Shown here: positions 10,955 to 23,096 of the stretch, piece after piece | Position numbering within the stretch: the stretch's first letter is position 1 | Layout of the letters: each line of letters starts with the position of its first letter | Origin: Peromyscus leucopus | Taxonomy: Eukaryota; Chordata; Mammalia; Rodentia; Cricetidae | NCBI RefSeq assembly: GCF_004664715.2 | Contig: NC_051071.1 | Coordinates: forward strand, 830,001 to 894,000 | Length of the DNA stretch: 64,000 nt | Direction of reading: 5' to 3' | The notes under the pieces: generated by a model | Told to the model about the DNA's origin: nothing | The model's database searches: none | Seen by the model: the letters and a program-made list of their open reading frames with translations, nothing else | Program-made: the position numbers and the translations under genes

Positions 10955-11045
10955 TCCTCGAACACCTTCTGTGTCCCAGCCTTGTTCTAGGTGTAGAACC
11001 AGAGCTGGGCCTGAAACAGAAAAGGCCTCCTGTCCTATGGCACTG
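10955..11045 (+). repeat. LINE L2 3'-end fragment
   Basis: CCAGCCTTGTTCTAGGTGTAGAACCAGAGCTG and the following CCTCCTGTCCTATGG parallel the L2 consensus ('gccaggcactgttctaggcactgggg' then 'ctgccctcatgg'). Confidence 0.5.
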
Positions 11046-12899
11046 CAGTGAGATGGGGCAAGTCAGGTGACACATGCAAGCTGGCAGCTAAGGCATGCTG
11101 GGAAAAGAGCCATGGGAATAGAAGAAGTCTTTGGGGAGGAGGCCAGTGTCCAGCAGGCCTCAGTGGTGGTCCTGGAAGCAGTGGATGCTTGGGAAGGGAT
11201 GAGCTAGCCGAGGGTAGAGGCAGGGCTAGCAAACTGTGTTGATAGGTCATTGTTCCCAGTCCCCACCCCACCCTGTGCAATGAGAGCCCCAGAGGACTTT
11301 AGCTTTCTCCCCTGAGCTGGGACCAAGTTGGCCAGAAGGTGACAGGAGATGGCTGCCAGCATCTGTGTTAGGGAGGTATTCTGGGCAAAGCACAGCATAT
11401 ATGAAGGTTTGTGGGTTGGCTTCTGCAGAGCCCCAGGGAGACAGACACAATGGTATGATGGGAGAGGGACCAGCCAGACTTCAGATGGGAACAGGCATGA
11501 CTTTCAGGAAAATTCTGAAGGCTACAAATGTGTCCAGAAAACCTCGAAAGGAATTGACACAGAGCATTGTACTCATACCCAGGTCCAGCTGGTAGAACCC
11601 CAGCTAGTCACTGCTGTGTGATCTTGGGTGCCCTAACAAGCCCCTATGGTATGAAATTTCCTTACGGACAACAATGAGAAGGACCCAGGAACCTGTAGGT
11701 TGAGGGGCTGACACCGGGGCACACAGTCCTGTGAAGACGTCCAGGTGGGACACTCAGACTAACATGCCAGACTGCAGCTCAAGCCTGTCCCACTGGCTTC
11801 CACAGCCCAAAGCACACATGTGCTCAGGGACATTGAGTTCTGATGTTCAGAGCTGAGAGGAACTACCTCGCACAGAGCAGGCAGTGGTGGTCACATCTTT
11901 GTTGGGGACCTGCTGTGGCTTGCCAGACAGATGTCAGAAGAATGTCCTCGAATGTTGAGAAAAGCCTGTACCTCCCACTGCATCAGGAACACACACTATC
12001 TCTCTCAGTCATACATCTTGAGTCTTCAGTGGCTGCCCCGACCTCTCATGAGCCATCCTAGAGGAGAACGGAGACGACTCCAAGAGCAGTGGGCAGCATG
12101 CTTCATAGTGGCTGTGGGTGGCCTGAGAGCTGGCACAGGGGTGTGTCGTTAGACTAAGCCTAGGCCTAGCCCAGAAGTTGTGGGGGTTGGTGGTGTTCAG
12201 TGCCTAAAGGGCCTGATATAACCTAAGGTCATAAGCACACAGCTGAGAACTTCCTCGGGATCCTCCGTCCTCTGTACCTGCCCCTTCTGTGCATGCCCAC
12301 TTTTCTGTCATATCTACATTTGGCCACACACTCTTGAAGGCCATCTGACCATATCAGATATGCAGGTCCCTAGAAGACCTGCTAGGGCCATTTGATTTTA
12401 TACAGGTTACTCGATCTCCCCAGCCGCCCCACCTTGTGTTCAAAGCACAGAGACCCTTGAGCATGGAGTTAGCACTCTGAATGTGTGAAAGGGATTTGAA
12501 ATACAAGAATTATCTGTTCTGTTACATACGGGATGTTTGAAATCGCACAATGGCTGATTCCTCCCTGAGAGAGATTGATTATAACAAGACCTAGAGAGCA
12601 ACTTAGAGGACAAGAACACTCACCGTAGTAGACTCACCTGCCTAGCTCCCCCTGCTAAGTACACCTGAAAGAAGGGGGCTACAGGGAGCCAGCAGCCACA
12701 GGGTGGGAAGGAGGAGGAGGCTGGCCACCTCTACAGGGGTAGGGGATGGGTATGGAGCAGGAGGCCCGCAGAGAGGAGACCCGGGAGATGGTCTCTGTCG
12801 CTAGCATCTTCTGCCTCCCGGCTGGTAGGACAAACACACAGGCAGCTCTGTCAGGGATTGGGGGCACCAGTAACTCCAGGCAAATCGAGAAGGATGGAG

Positions 12900-13620
12900 T
12901 AGCTTACTAATCAGCACTCTGAAAAACAATGACCATGGGAGCCAGTCTGTATGTCCGGCCCTGCACACGGGGCCCAACAGAACTCTGGCCTGCTAAAATG
13001 GAAGACTGCCTAAGATCCTATCTCTTATCACAACAATTAGATATTCAGGATTCAATCAAAAGAATGATTTGCAACGCCCAGAACTGTGACATTAGTATTA
13101 GAATGAGAAAGTCACCAGACTCGAACGCTGGAAAGAATTGGCATTGACGTCATCTGACAAGGATTCTAAGACATCCGTCATAAAGATGCTCCAGGGAGCA
13201 GCTGTGTCAAAACTGGAATAGAGAAAAAGTCTCACCAAAGAAACACAAGTGACTTTGGGAAGGAGTCAGTTGGGAACGGACACTGAACTGAGAAGTAAAA
13301 TAATGCCAATACCTGTTGTGTGGGTTCAGGGACAGACTGACTGACTCCGACAGAGGACACCAGGAGCTTCATCCCAGTGTGGGCAGCAGAGAGAAGAAAA
13401 ACAACCAGGCACCTGGGAAATGGTGCTTGTGTCTTTGAATTCCCTGAAGGGGGGGAAGAATGGGTTAGACACATCCAAAGCGACAATGGCTAAAAGCCTC
13501 GCAGACTTAGCAGAAGATGTAAGCCTGCAAGGTCAAGAAACAGAGTGGACCCCAAAGAAGATCAACCTAAAAAGTCCACACCAAGATGTGGGACTAAAAC
13601 TCTGAACACCCAGGTTTAAA
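12900..13620 (+). repeat. Old L1-like LINE relic
   Basis: A-rich, low-CpG sequence with blocks such as GACAAGGATTCTAAGACATCCGTCATAAAGATGCTC and GCAGACTTAGCAGAAGATGTAAGC. These parallel an ancient mammalian L1 region ('gcagacaaggactttaaaacagctattataaatatgctc'). No intact frame remains; all short frames are broken. Confidence 0.4.
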
Positions 13621-13957
13621 AGAGCTTCTTGAAAGTACACAGTGAGGAGAGCCATGTCATCTACAGGAGGCACTAGTTGGTGGCAGCTCCCTCCACATGG
13701 AAGCCACAGGGACCGGAAGTGAGTGACCGGAAGTGTGCTAAAGGGAAGGCCTGTCTGTGAGTTCTACCTTCAGTGGGAATATGCTTCTGGACAGAGACCT
13801 CAGATGAGGGAAAACTGAGAGAAGTTGTCACCTTAAAGAGTGGTTAAGGGACCTTCTCCAGAAAGAGAATGTTAACTGCACGGCTCCAACCTTAGAAAGG
13901 GAAAAGTCTAGGCATAGAGGGTGGGGTGGCATGGCCACCAGTCCTCTTCTCAAGTTT

Positions 13958-14133
13958 CTTTTTTAAAAAATTGTTTCATGTGGATAGGTGTTTTGCCTGC
14001 ATGTATGTCTGTGTACCATGTGCACAGAGTGCCCGTAGAAGCCAGAAAGGGGTTATATATGGTTGTGAGCCACCGTGGAGTACTGGCAATCAAACCCTGA
14101 GTGCTCTTAACTACTGCACTGTCTCTTCATCCC
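13958..14133 (-). repeat. B2/B3-type SINE
   Basis: Minus-strand signature: TTTTGCCTGCATGTATGTCTGTG, then GCCAGAAAGGGG, GGTTGTGAGCC, CAAACCCTGAGTGCTCTTAAC and CACTGTCTCTTCATCCCC. Confidence 0.85.
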
Positions 14134-14166
14134 CATATTTCCATACTTAAAGGAAAAAGTATGACC

Positions 14167-14362
14167 AGGGCTGGAGAGATGGCAGTGGGCCAGAGCTCAG
14201 GTACCAGCACCCACACTGGGAAGCCCACAACTCTAACTCCAGCTCCAGGGGCTCTGACCTCCTCTTCTGGCCTATGGGCACCAGCACTGGACATGCTCAT
14301 ACCCTTTCCCCTCTTCCACATACATCCACATAATTAAAAAAAAAAATAAAACGAATCTTTTT
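14167..14362 (+). repeat. B2-type SINE
   Basis: Starts GGGCTGGAGAGATGGC, carries the tRNA-derived Pol III region and CTCCTCTTCTGGCC, and ends in a tail with AAAAAATAAAACGAATC. It stands head-to-head with the SINE at 13958-14133, about 34 bp apart. Confidence 0.88.
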
Positions 14363-15373
14363 TTTGACCAGGCTTGTCTGAGACAGCTGTTAGGAAAGTG
14401 GGAGGCACACGTGGTCGCCACCCATATATGAGAGGTTGAATATTGAGCCTGGGGAGGCCATGTGCAGCCCCTGACTAGAGGGCCAGAAACACAGTCGAGA
14501 CTTTTGCTGTTCATCCAAAAGGCCTGGGAGGCTTGCAGAATCATGGGCTTCTGATGTAGTAGGGTCTTAGTGGAGCTGAGAATCCACCTAACAGAGTTGT
14601 TCTTTATTGCTGCGAGCCTCCTCTCTGAGAAGAACTGCATCTAGCGCCTTCAGTTGGCATGGGTTCCTAGGTTTCCTCACTGGGTCCCTTGGGAGGAGGG
14701 TCCCTGAGCTTACAGGAACCTTAATCTAACACTTAGCCCGGCACACTCAGCAGCAAGGCAGACAGGATGGGTGGGCAGCTCTGTACCTGGTACTCATGCC
14801 AGTCCTCAGTGTACACCTCAGAGTGAATGGTGGGGGGATGTGGCCCACGGCCCCTCTGAGCCTTCTCCTGGCTGCCCAGCAGCTCCCATGGTGTTTGGCC
14901 TCATGCTGGCGGGCATCAAGGACCCCTGTGTCTCTGCCTGGCCCATTCCATTTCAAGAGAAGCTAGTAATCCCTATTTGAATTTGAGATTCCCCAACCTC
15001 AAAGATCCCCAACCCCACTTGGCTGGTGGTGGCCTGTGGTGGCTGTCATAGCACAGGATGACACGACCTAGCCTAGGATGTCCTGAGTCTGGGAAAGGAG
15101 CTAGCCTGGGTGATGTGGTACCAAGGCTTATCCTGAACATGGGTACCAGCTCGGCTGGGCCCCATTCCTATGATGTCCCTGGTGTGAATACCTGGCTTAG
15201 ATATCACCCTCTGGGTCCTGGGGATAGAAGGTCAAAAGCAAGGCAGGAGGATCATCTTTATGGGCCTCTGTTGTTGTCAGCTGCCTAGTCCTGTCTCTGT
15301 TGGAGACATCACGGGTCCTGCCCTCCCCTGGCCTGGCTGAGTGCGTGACGAGGCTGTGCTGTGTCTGTTACAG

Positions 15374-15435
15374 GCTTCCCTTATTCCAAACCTGACTCTC
15401 TCCCAGGACCCAGGAAGGATGGCCTGGACCTCCGG
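15374..15435 (+). CDS. ABLIM2: ABLIM2 exon, linker
   Basis: A 62-nt exon between acceptor CTGTTACAG and donor CCGG|GTAGGT. With the C carried over from the preceding exon it reads RFPYSKPDSLPGPRKDGLDL then R, ending on a codon boundary. Human ABLIM2 has RFPYSKSDPLPGHGKNGLDQ-type sequence at this point, so the match is clear although the linker evolves quickly. No known domain. It probably belongs to the flexible tether between the LIM domains and the actin-binding headpiece. Confidence 0.9.
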
Positions 15436-17162
15436 GTAGGTACTTGGACCCTCCCTACCTGTGGGACACTAACCACCACTTGCTGCTTACCTGCATTGGC
15501 TCCCATAGCTTTGTGACAGAAAAGGCAGGGATCCTGCTTGCCCACCTGCCTCTGCCTGATGCTCTGCCCCAGATGCTGCCACTGTAGCTTTTTCCATGTC
15601 AAGAGTGACCAGACCACAGCTGGCCACACTCTGGCTTCTCTCTGCTGTGCTCCAGAAACCAAAGAGTCCCCAGTGTGTAAGGCAGGGGAGATGTAGGTCA
15701 GCCAGAGTAACTAGGGCTGCTTTGAGATGCTCTTCAGCCACACCTTCTTTCCTGGTGGCTAGAGTCAGCCAAGTCTGGAATGTTCCTGTGCCCATGGAGC
15801 CATACCCATCCCATGTCACTGCCATGTGGTCATGAGGAATATGTCTTTATCCCCTTCCCAATCTCAAGGCACATGAACGCAAGTGCAGGAGGCCTTTAGC
15901 CTGCCAACCCAAAGAGAGCCTGCCATGTGCCCTGGTCCAGTGCCCTTCATGAGGAGCTTGTAGCCATGTTGGCTCTCAATGGAGATCTATAGTCTAGGGT
16001 GTCCTCATGATTCAGGACCCCCAGGTCTCATATAAGCACACAGCTCCAGGAAACTTCCATCACCCAGGTAGCATTTCCTAGTGTCAGGAAGTTTGTGTAT
16101 AAAACAAGACAATTCATATCTCAAGAGAATCAAGAGAGAGTATGTGTGTGTGTGTGTGTGTGGTGTTGGAGTGGTCTTATCAAAATGTGAACTCAGGGCC
16201 AGCCATCTGAAATATCCTCTCTAAGGCTATGGAACACTCTCAAGACCAGGGAGGCATCTTCAGAGGCTGCAGGCATCCTTTGGGACTGGTCATCCATCTT
16301 CTCAGGCTCCAGTTTACTATGTTTCTGTCCAAGACTTAGTTTCAGGGTGCCCCACACACAGATGCCTCTGCATGGATGGAATCTAGAGTACCATGGCTTC
16401 CCCTCCCATTAACCTCTCTTCCTGCTCTGGAACAGACCTTGCATGTTGCCTGCTTCCTTGATCTTTTTCCAATGGAATTTGTCTTCCACAGGGAAAGCAT
16501 GGGTCTAGAAACCACACAGGACTCCCCTGACATGAAATGTAAAATCCTCCACTCAGAGCCAGGGCCTTAGGGGCCGTGGGAGCCCTGTCTGTCTTTCCAG
16601 AAGGTTTTCTTTTTACCTGGAACAGTTGCTCTCTAAGCAAGGGGCCCACAGGTGCCAGTGACCCAGCTTGACCTAGCTAATATGTCCTTCTACTCAAGTA
16701 AGAACTTGGGGGTTTCCTTGGTGGATGAGAGGAAAGTAGGGGCACTGGACTGTCTGTATGATTAGCAGCCATCTGTGTGAACACATGTGTCCAGCCAGCC
16801 ATCTATGAGAACACAGAGAAGTTGATCTCCTGGGAGAGTCTTGGCTTGCCTGTTGTGGCATTGGTGAACTTCTGTGTCTGCAGGGGTCATGGTCTTTACC
16901 GGCTCCTCCTAGTCCAGTTGTGAATAAGTGATCTGGTCTCTGGTGGGTCCATCTTGGTCCCAGAACTATTGTGAACATTATCTTAACTCTCTTCAGGACC
17001 AAGGGACAGGTCTTGTGTGAATGTGGGAGGAGAGAGTGGGCAGACCTGAGTGCTCTAGGCTTGAACTCTGAGTGCTCCCAAAGGTGGAGTCCATCCTCAC
17101 AAGAGTTCTGACTTTGCACTTGGCCCTGAGATCCTTTGTCTCCTGCCCATGCTCCTGCTCAT

Positions 17163-17166
<4 letters not shown>

Positions 17167-17207
<41 letters not shown>

Positions 17208-17354
17208 GTTTTTCGAGACAGGGTTTCTCTGTGTAGCTTTGTGCCTTTCCTGGAACTCACTTGGTAGCCCAGGCTGGCCTTGAACTCACAGAGATCCGCC
17301 TGGCTCTGCCTCCCGAGTGCTGGGATTAAAGGCGTGCGCCCCCACCGCCTGGCA
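17167..17354 (-). repeat. B1 SINE with perfect 15-bp target duplication
   Basis: A poly(T) start (the tail on the minus strand), then TTTTTCGAGACAGGGTTTCTCTG, GCTTTGTGCCTTTCCTGGAAC, CAGGCTGGCCTTGAACTC and GTGCTGGGATTAAAGGCGTG. The 15-mer CTCCTGCTCATTCTT flanks it at 17152-17166 and 17355-17369. The intact tail and perfect duplication mark a recent insertion. The GTGCCTTTCCTGG segment is of the cricetid B1 type. Confidence 0.95.
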
Positions 17355-18542
17355 CTCCTGCTCATTCTTACTCTGTCTAATACCAGTATGTACTCCCCTG
17401 CCTCCTCAGCAGAAGGCTGGCTATTCAGTCACCTGAGCAGCCATGCTCAGCAGTTCAAATCTGGCCCTTCTCTCTGGAGTTCCTGTAGTGCGTGCCCACA
17501 AACATCTGCTGGTGGTGACCTGCAGTGCCCCAGAATCATTCACAGGGTGCTTTACTACCAGAAAGGATTGGATGGGGGCAGAGTTTCTAAGTCAGGGCAC
17601 AGATTCAGTGAGATCAAAATCCAAAAGAGAGGGAGACCTCCGGAGAATGTTCTCTCACAAACAAACAAATGACAGTGTGTGAGAAAAGATGCCAAAGCCC
17701 CACTCATGTGTCCTGATAGTGAAGGCTAGGCAGCCACGATCACGACTTTTATAGTTTCCCTCATCTGAAGGGGCAGAAGTCCTCCTGAGTCTCCATCTAA
17801 GAGGAGTTTGTCACAAAGACCTAGTGACCCCTAGCATTGTGTGTGCCGAAGATCATGAGACTGTCCCGATGCCCAAACCTGCCCCAGGAGGAAGATGTTC
17901 ATGGCCCAGCAGACTAACAGTCACCTGCCGTAGGTCCCCCTGTGAATAAGGCAGTAATGCTTGACATGTGCCACCTGACTCATCAGTTAGAGAATGGTCA
18001 CTGGCCACCTGAAGGTCCTTGTGGCTGCTCCCTGGAAGAAATCCCACTTGGAGAAATGCTTGATGTTACCTGTGAAGAGACTAAATTCCAACATTAAAAA
18101 AAAAGCAGTTTGTCAGGTTGGGTTAAAAAAATGGCATTATCATAGTGTGTCATTACAAGTTATACACTGAAAACATATTCTTACTAGAAATGATAAGAGA
18201 TGCTAAAATCACAAATGGGAGGTGGGAATAGTGATGCTATGGCAAAGTGAAATTAAGTTTCAAATAAATAATATATGAAGAGGGAACAGTAATGCACAGA
18301 GTACCAGTGTCCCAGGCTTTATGAAGCAGTGACAGAACCCAGAAACTTAAATGCACCAAACAACACAGCTTCTATCGGTGCTTTGCATGGTCTTAAAACA
18401 AAACATAGATCTAGTAAACAAGAGTCACCTGAAACTACCCAGTAACTCACTGTCAAGCTTAACCCTGTAGACAAATGCAAAATTTATACCCTTTGAATCC
18501 AGTTTTCCTGTGTTCATAAATCTCTAAAACTGCTTATGTCCC

Positions 18543-18690
18543 TCAAGCATGGTGGTGCACACCTTTAATCCCAGCACTTGGGAGGCAGAGATAGGCAAAT
18601 CTCAGTGGGTTCAAGGCCAGTTTGGTCTTATAGAAAATTCCAGGATATCCTAGGCTACATAGTGAGACCTTGTGTCAAAATATGTAAATT
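18543..18690 (+). repeat. B1-type SINE
   Basis: GCATGGTGGTGCACACCTTTAATCCCAGCACTTGGGAGGCAGAG, then TTCAAGGCCAGTTTGGTCT and a GAGACCTTGTGTCAAAA end. Confidence 0.9.
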
Positions 18691-18714
18691 TATATTTTTA
18701 AAGTGTTTATGTCT

Positions 18715-18825
18715 GAAGGTAGAGACAAGAGGACCAGGAATTTAAGGCTACCCTCAGCTACATAGTGAGTTCAAAACTAAGCTGGGCTCAATAAGACCTG
18801 TCTCTGAGAGAGGCATGGTGTGGGG
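18715..18825 (+). repeat. B4/B1-related SINE fragment
   Basis: Blocks AGGACCAGGAATTTAAGGCTACCCTCAGCTACATAGTGAG and AATAAGACCTGTCTCTGAGAG match the 3' half of B4/B1 elements. A G-rich run (about 18,815-18,838) follows. Confidence 0.6.
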
Positions 18826-20011
18826 TGGGGGTGGGGGGCTCTTATGTCCGTGACTGTAGATCTTCAGCTGTGATCCTGAAAAGAACATGAACTAGATAGA
18901 CAGCCCTGAACTCCCAGCCATCTTGAGGCAAGTTATGTAACTTGCAGTCTTTTCCTAGAACTAACCAGGGTGGGGGTGCGATTCTTACATCTGAGTGAGT
19001 ATGAGAGCAAGCATGGCTATGAGATCTTTTCCTGAGCTCTGCAGCATGATTTCCACATAAGTCAGGACTTCAAATGCAAGCCCCCTTCCGCTCTTCTGCA
19101 CCAGCTTCTGCTGAGTCAGTCAGCTTATTCCCACATGGCTTTAGCAGGACAATCACAGCTGCCGGTGTGGGCGGCCATGATCTCACTCCTACAGTCCTGT
19201 GCACTTTCCGTGTGAATTCAGTAAGGTTGCTTGACCTCTCTGAGCCTGGTCTGTAAAGCCTGAGGGTGCTTCCCACTTTGTGGGGTGCAACAAGACTGGA
19301 GAATGTGTCAGTAGAGCTGGTAAATGCCCACATGAGGAAGATGAGTAACATGTCAGCTTTAAAAATCCTGGCACCTCATTGAGAACTGCAGAGTTAGCCA
19401 GAGTAGGGCCGGGCAGTGCAGCCTTGAACTGGCTCTCTGCTGCTGGTCCACACATACATGTTAACCCAAGATTTGCTTGCACAGAGTGGTCTGTAGAGCT
19501 ACATGGGGCATAGACTCCACTCGTCCTGCTTAGACCAAGGCCCCTGTTCCTCCATTTGGAGGATGGCCCACTTCCCATCTTCCCTCTCTTTCCCCGGGCC
19601 TAGAAGGCTGGAGGAAGCTGGTTCTGCTTGGAGGTGTCGGCCTGGGTGATTGACTGCTTGTGATACAAGATTCCAAACACTATGTGGCAGCATTCCTCCT
19701 TAGCATCAGTCAATCTGGGAGGCAAAGGTGGGGCCAAGGCCCACCACTGGCTTCACTTTGCCCAGAGGCTCTCTGATGGACAGGTCTGCCTGAGGCGCTG
19801 GTCTGGAGCTGAGACAATTGTTCCTAAGAGTTGTTTTCGAAAACTTCTAAGGGGAAATGGTGAAAGGTCATGGAAAGTTATTGGCTGATGCAGACCCCTG
19901 GCTAAGGGCGCATGCAGGGCTTAGGACCCAGAGAGGTAAACAAAGGTTGAACCCAAGGATGGAGTCATTGACATATATCGCATGTTACTACAGTGGTGTT
20001 AGATCCAAATC

Positions 20012-20162
20012 TACTGGACTTGGTGGTGCACACCTTTAATCCCCACACTGAGAGGAAGAGACAGGCAGGGCTCTATGAGTTTGAGGCCAGCCTGGTCTAC
20101 ATAGTTAGTTCTAGACCAGCCAAGGCAACTCAACAAACAAACAAAACAAGAGAGAGAGAGAG
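20012..20162 (+). repeat. B1 SINE with 11-bp target duplication
   Basis: GGTGGTGCACACCTTTAATCCCCACACTGAG through GAGGCCAGCCTGGTCTACATAG, with a CAAACAAACAAAAC tail extended by (GA)n. AGATCCAAATC flanks it at 20001-20011 and 20163-20173. Confidence 0.92.
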
Positions 20163-20258
20163 AGATCCAAATCCATATCTAAAAGTCCATGATAAGCCAA
20201 ATATCAGAGATTTTAAATAAAGACCTGCTCCAACCCTCTGCTTTCCACACTCACCCTC

Positions 20259-20483
20259 TCAGCAGCTGGATCCAGCTCTGAGGCAGGAAGGAGGTAGTGG
20301 CATATCCCTGGGCCTCCGTTTCTCTGTTTCAGACAAGGGATTTTGGTGGGCAGGGTCTCTCTGCTTCCACAGTCTCTGGGGTGCGTAGCCCATTCCCAGC
20401 TCGCCCCCCGGCTTGTCGTCTGCTGTAAGGTCCATCGGCCGGCCGCAGCTCTCCTTGTAACTGTATCTGTAGGTGGAGCACAT
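20259..20483 (-). other. Antisense open frame in a CpG-rich patch, unrecognised
   Basis: A 74-codon minus-strand frame starting MCSTYRYSYKESCGRPMDL, with G at -3 of the start codon. It lies over a segment (about 20,403-20,515) with roughly ten CpGs in 110 bp, far above the surrounding intron. A strong donor-like AGAGGGTGAGTG follows near its 3' end on the minus strand. I recognise no family, and no second exon was found. It could be a small antisense gene, a retrocopy remnant, or a chance frame; chance is the most likely. Confidence 0.15.
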
Positions 20484-21640
20484 GGCGCCGCTACCTGCGG
20501 TGCTCTCTGAAATACGATCCCTGGGCCCAGTTCCAGAAACTCTGCCCCACAGCCCTGACCCTGTTTCAACCCCTGGACTGTGCTGGGGACTGGGGTGCTG
20601 CTGTCAGACATTCTTCAGGGACCTCAGCTCACCCCACAGTTCTGGTGCGGACAGCAGGTGTGACGGGGCGGGAGTCAGGACAGGGATGGCGCAGCCCTGT
20701 GGGGACTTAGGGCGCTATGCAGTGGTGGGGCCCTGTAGACAGAGGGAACTTGGTCATCCGGGTTTTCCCGAGTGGACAGAAGAGAAAGAAAGAACTTCTA
20801 TGACCACGATGGTGCAGACATGACAGCTTGTTAATGACAGCCACGGGAGTTGAGGGCAGTGACCTAGGCAGGTGGCAGCCCCGCCTCTCCCCCAAGAATG
20901 TCACTTCTTGAGTATTCATGTCAGAGCAGGGCCACTCTGTCCAAGGTACCAGGGGTTTCTGGAAACCAGAATCGGGTGACCCTGGAGTTGTGGGGGTGCC
21001 TATGGAGGCAGAAGCCCCTTGTGTCTTGGGGCTTTGGGGTGCGTGGACATTGGCACTCTAGACTGTGTACCTAGGTTAGGCACTGGGGACTCTGGCAGTA
21101 GAGTGGGATGATGCAGAGTGGGGTGATGCAGAGCCCCCAGGAGGCAGTGGCCAGTGAGTGCCTCTGCCATCTTGTAGGCACAGTGCAGCTGGGAAGACTC
21201 TCAGTCAACCTAGAGCATGGGGACGGCAGACTGTAGCCACTTTCCCCAAGGAGGAGCAGAAATACCACAGGCTAGACCCATCACAGTGTGAATACAGGAA
21301 GAGACGCTAAACTGTCCTATAGGGCCATGCCAGCTAGAGAGCAGGACCGAGGCATCAGAGCTCTTTTTTAAAGGTAGGGCAGGGTTGATCAGACAGGCAA
21401 GGTTCAAAGACTTCTGAAGCAGGTATGAAAGGCATACCCTCAGGGCAGGTGTCCTGGGTACTCACCTTCCAAAGTCCAGCTTTGCCATCTGCCTGTTACC
21501 TAAACCTGTCAATCACCCTCCATTTCCTCCTCCAGCTGTGTGAGGACCCAGCAAGCATTGGGGGGCTGTCTCCCAGCCCCCCTACTGCCTGCCCCCTGCA
21601 ACCTGCCTCTTGCCGGCCTCTCTCTCTTTCTCTCTTCCAG

Positions 21641-21695
21641 AATGCCAACGTGGCCCCTTGTGGAGCAGACCCGGATGCCAGTTGGGGCACTCGAG
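21641..21695 (+). CDS. ABLIM2: ABLIM2 exon, linker before headpiece
   Basis: A 55-nt exon with a long pyrimidine tract and acceptor CTCTTCCAG, donor CGAG|GTACAC. It starts in phase 0 and reads NANVAPCGADPDASWGTR plus one base of a Glu codon. NANxAPCGADPDASWG is essentially identical to human ABLIM2 as I remember it, a much higher match than the two preceding linker exons, so this part is probably under stronger constraint. The leftover G joins the AG that opens the 8-nt microexon. Confidence 0.93.
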
Positions 21696-23096
21696 GTACA
21701 CACAATGGGGACCCCTGTGGGTCTCTGGCTAGGCCAGAATCACTAGCACATGTCTACCAGTCTCATTCTGAGACATCCCTCTGGGAACTGCTGGCAGAAG
21801 GTTCTGCGCCATGGATGAAGGGTCTCCTGGGGATACCTGTTGACCCCTCAGCTCTTCCATCCTGTGCTGCAGGGGCCTGTCATGGCTTTTTAGGTGCTGT
21901 GAATCTCTTGGAATAGGGCACAGAGTCACAAGCAAACAGCTCCTAGGGGCCGAGCTGAACAGTGTATCAAACCCCGTCTCCGGCTCTCACTCACTATGTA
22001 TCTACTGGCATACATGTGGGTGGCCACCTGGTCATGTGGCAGGTACCCCACTAATGGCTCCTCTTCCAACTCTGAGCAGGGCCGTGCACCTGGCCATGCA
22101 CACCTCCTTGTTACCCTCTGGAATGCTGGGGGAACCCTGCCCTTGCGTACCAGTTCACATATAGATGGCAGCGCCACGGCGTCACAGCTTGCTCTTGAAG
22201 TGGTTGTCCCAGTCTCCAGCCTCAGAGCTGGCACTTCAGAGTCCCGAGTGGGAAGATCAAGAGCCTGCCTCATGCAGGCATCTTCCTTCCGGAGTGATCG
22301 GAGGCCAGGATTCTAGCGGCCCTTCCTGTATGTGTGGAGGACCTGCCATCTGCACCCCTCTAGCTTCGATGAAATGACGCCTAAAGTCTAAAGGAAAACC
22401 TTGTTGAAAGGGGTGTACAGTGCTTGGCACTTTACAGTAGGAAGCAAAGCATGGTGAAGAGGGGCTGGGGTGTGGCTTGGGTGGTAGTGTGCTTGCCTCA
22501 CACACGTACAACTCTGGGTTTATCCCCAGCAGCATGTGTATGATGGTGCATACTGTAATCCCAGCACTTGGGATGGGAAGGCGGGGGAATCGGGAGTTCA
22601 AGGTCACCCTCAGCTACATAGTAAGTTCAAAGCTAGCCTAGGCTCAGTGAGACCTTGTTTTTAAAAAGGGGGGGCACAGTAGGAGACTGGGGTGACAGGA
22701 TACGTACTGGTAAAGGTGTCAGACTCCACAACACCCTTCAGAAAGTTTTCCCTGGAGAACCCACTGCACGTCTGGGTAAACTGAGATGGGTGTCTTTCTC
22801 AGAACAGCCCAGAACACCAGGAAAGACATTTCCTAGCCTAGGAGCACAGTGCCACTACCCAGCTTCCAGGGTGGCCTCCAGCCTCCTGGCCATGCCTCCT
22901 GCTCTCAATATTCTGAGGGAGACCCTTGGTCCCTCCCTTGAAATCCAAGACCAGAGGCCCATGAAGGTTGCTCAGAGACCAAGCATGGACCTGCTGACTG
23001 GGGGGTGGGGTTGCCCAGGAAGAGGATTGCACCCATCCTGGGCATGGATTCTTCCATTCCTAAACCAGCCCTGTGGTCTCTGCTCTTCTCTTACAG
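21696..23096 (+). other. ABLIM2: ABLIM2 intron, 1.4 kb
   Basis: Donor GTACAC, acceptor CTCTTCTCTTACAG. Its only clear element is the B4/ID-B1 composite SINE at 22,465-22,668. Confidence 0.9.
22465..22668 (+). repeat. B4-type (ID-B1 composite) SINE
   Basis: The 5' part GGGGCTGGGGTGTGGCTTGGG ... TATCCCCAGCAGC is ID/tRNA-like. The 3' part ACTGTAATCCCAGCACTTGGG ... AGACCTTGTTTTTAAAAA is B1-like. This order defines B4 elements. Confidence 0.85.

Larger units (their letters stand above)
7775..15373 (+). other. ABLIM2: ABLIM2 intron, 7.6 kb
   Basis: Donor GTGAGT, acceptor CTGTTACAG. It contains a diverged B1-like SINE, a strong CTCF-like motif at 8110, a G19 run, an L2 fragment, an old L1-like relic, and a head-to-head pair of B2/B3 SINEs. 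Stretches 8.2-10.4 kb and 11.1-12.9 kb hold nothing I recognise. No further exon fits the ABLIM2 frame. Confidence 0.85.
15436..21640 (+). other. ABLIM2: ABLIM2 intron, 6.2 kb
   Basis: Donor GTAGGT, acceptor CTCTCTTCCAG. It holds a (TG)n tract near 16,141, a young B1 (17,167), further B1/B4-type SINEs (18.5-18.8 kb, 20.0 kb), a MIR-like block near 19,195-19,255, and a short CpG-rich segment near 20,400-20,520 with an antisense open frame. Nothing else recognised. Confidence 0.88.

Noticed and set aside
16141..16162. Short TG run as a CRISPR-like or other array
   Set aside because: Simple dinucleotide repeat; no spaced palindromic repeats exist anywhere in this mammalian window.
17164..17206. 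Long T run as a possible terminator or processed pseudogene tail
   Set aside because: It is the reverse complement of the B1 tail, confirmed by the 15-bp target duplication around the B1.
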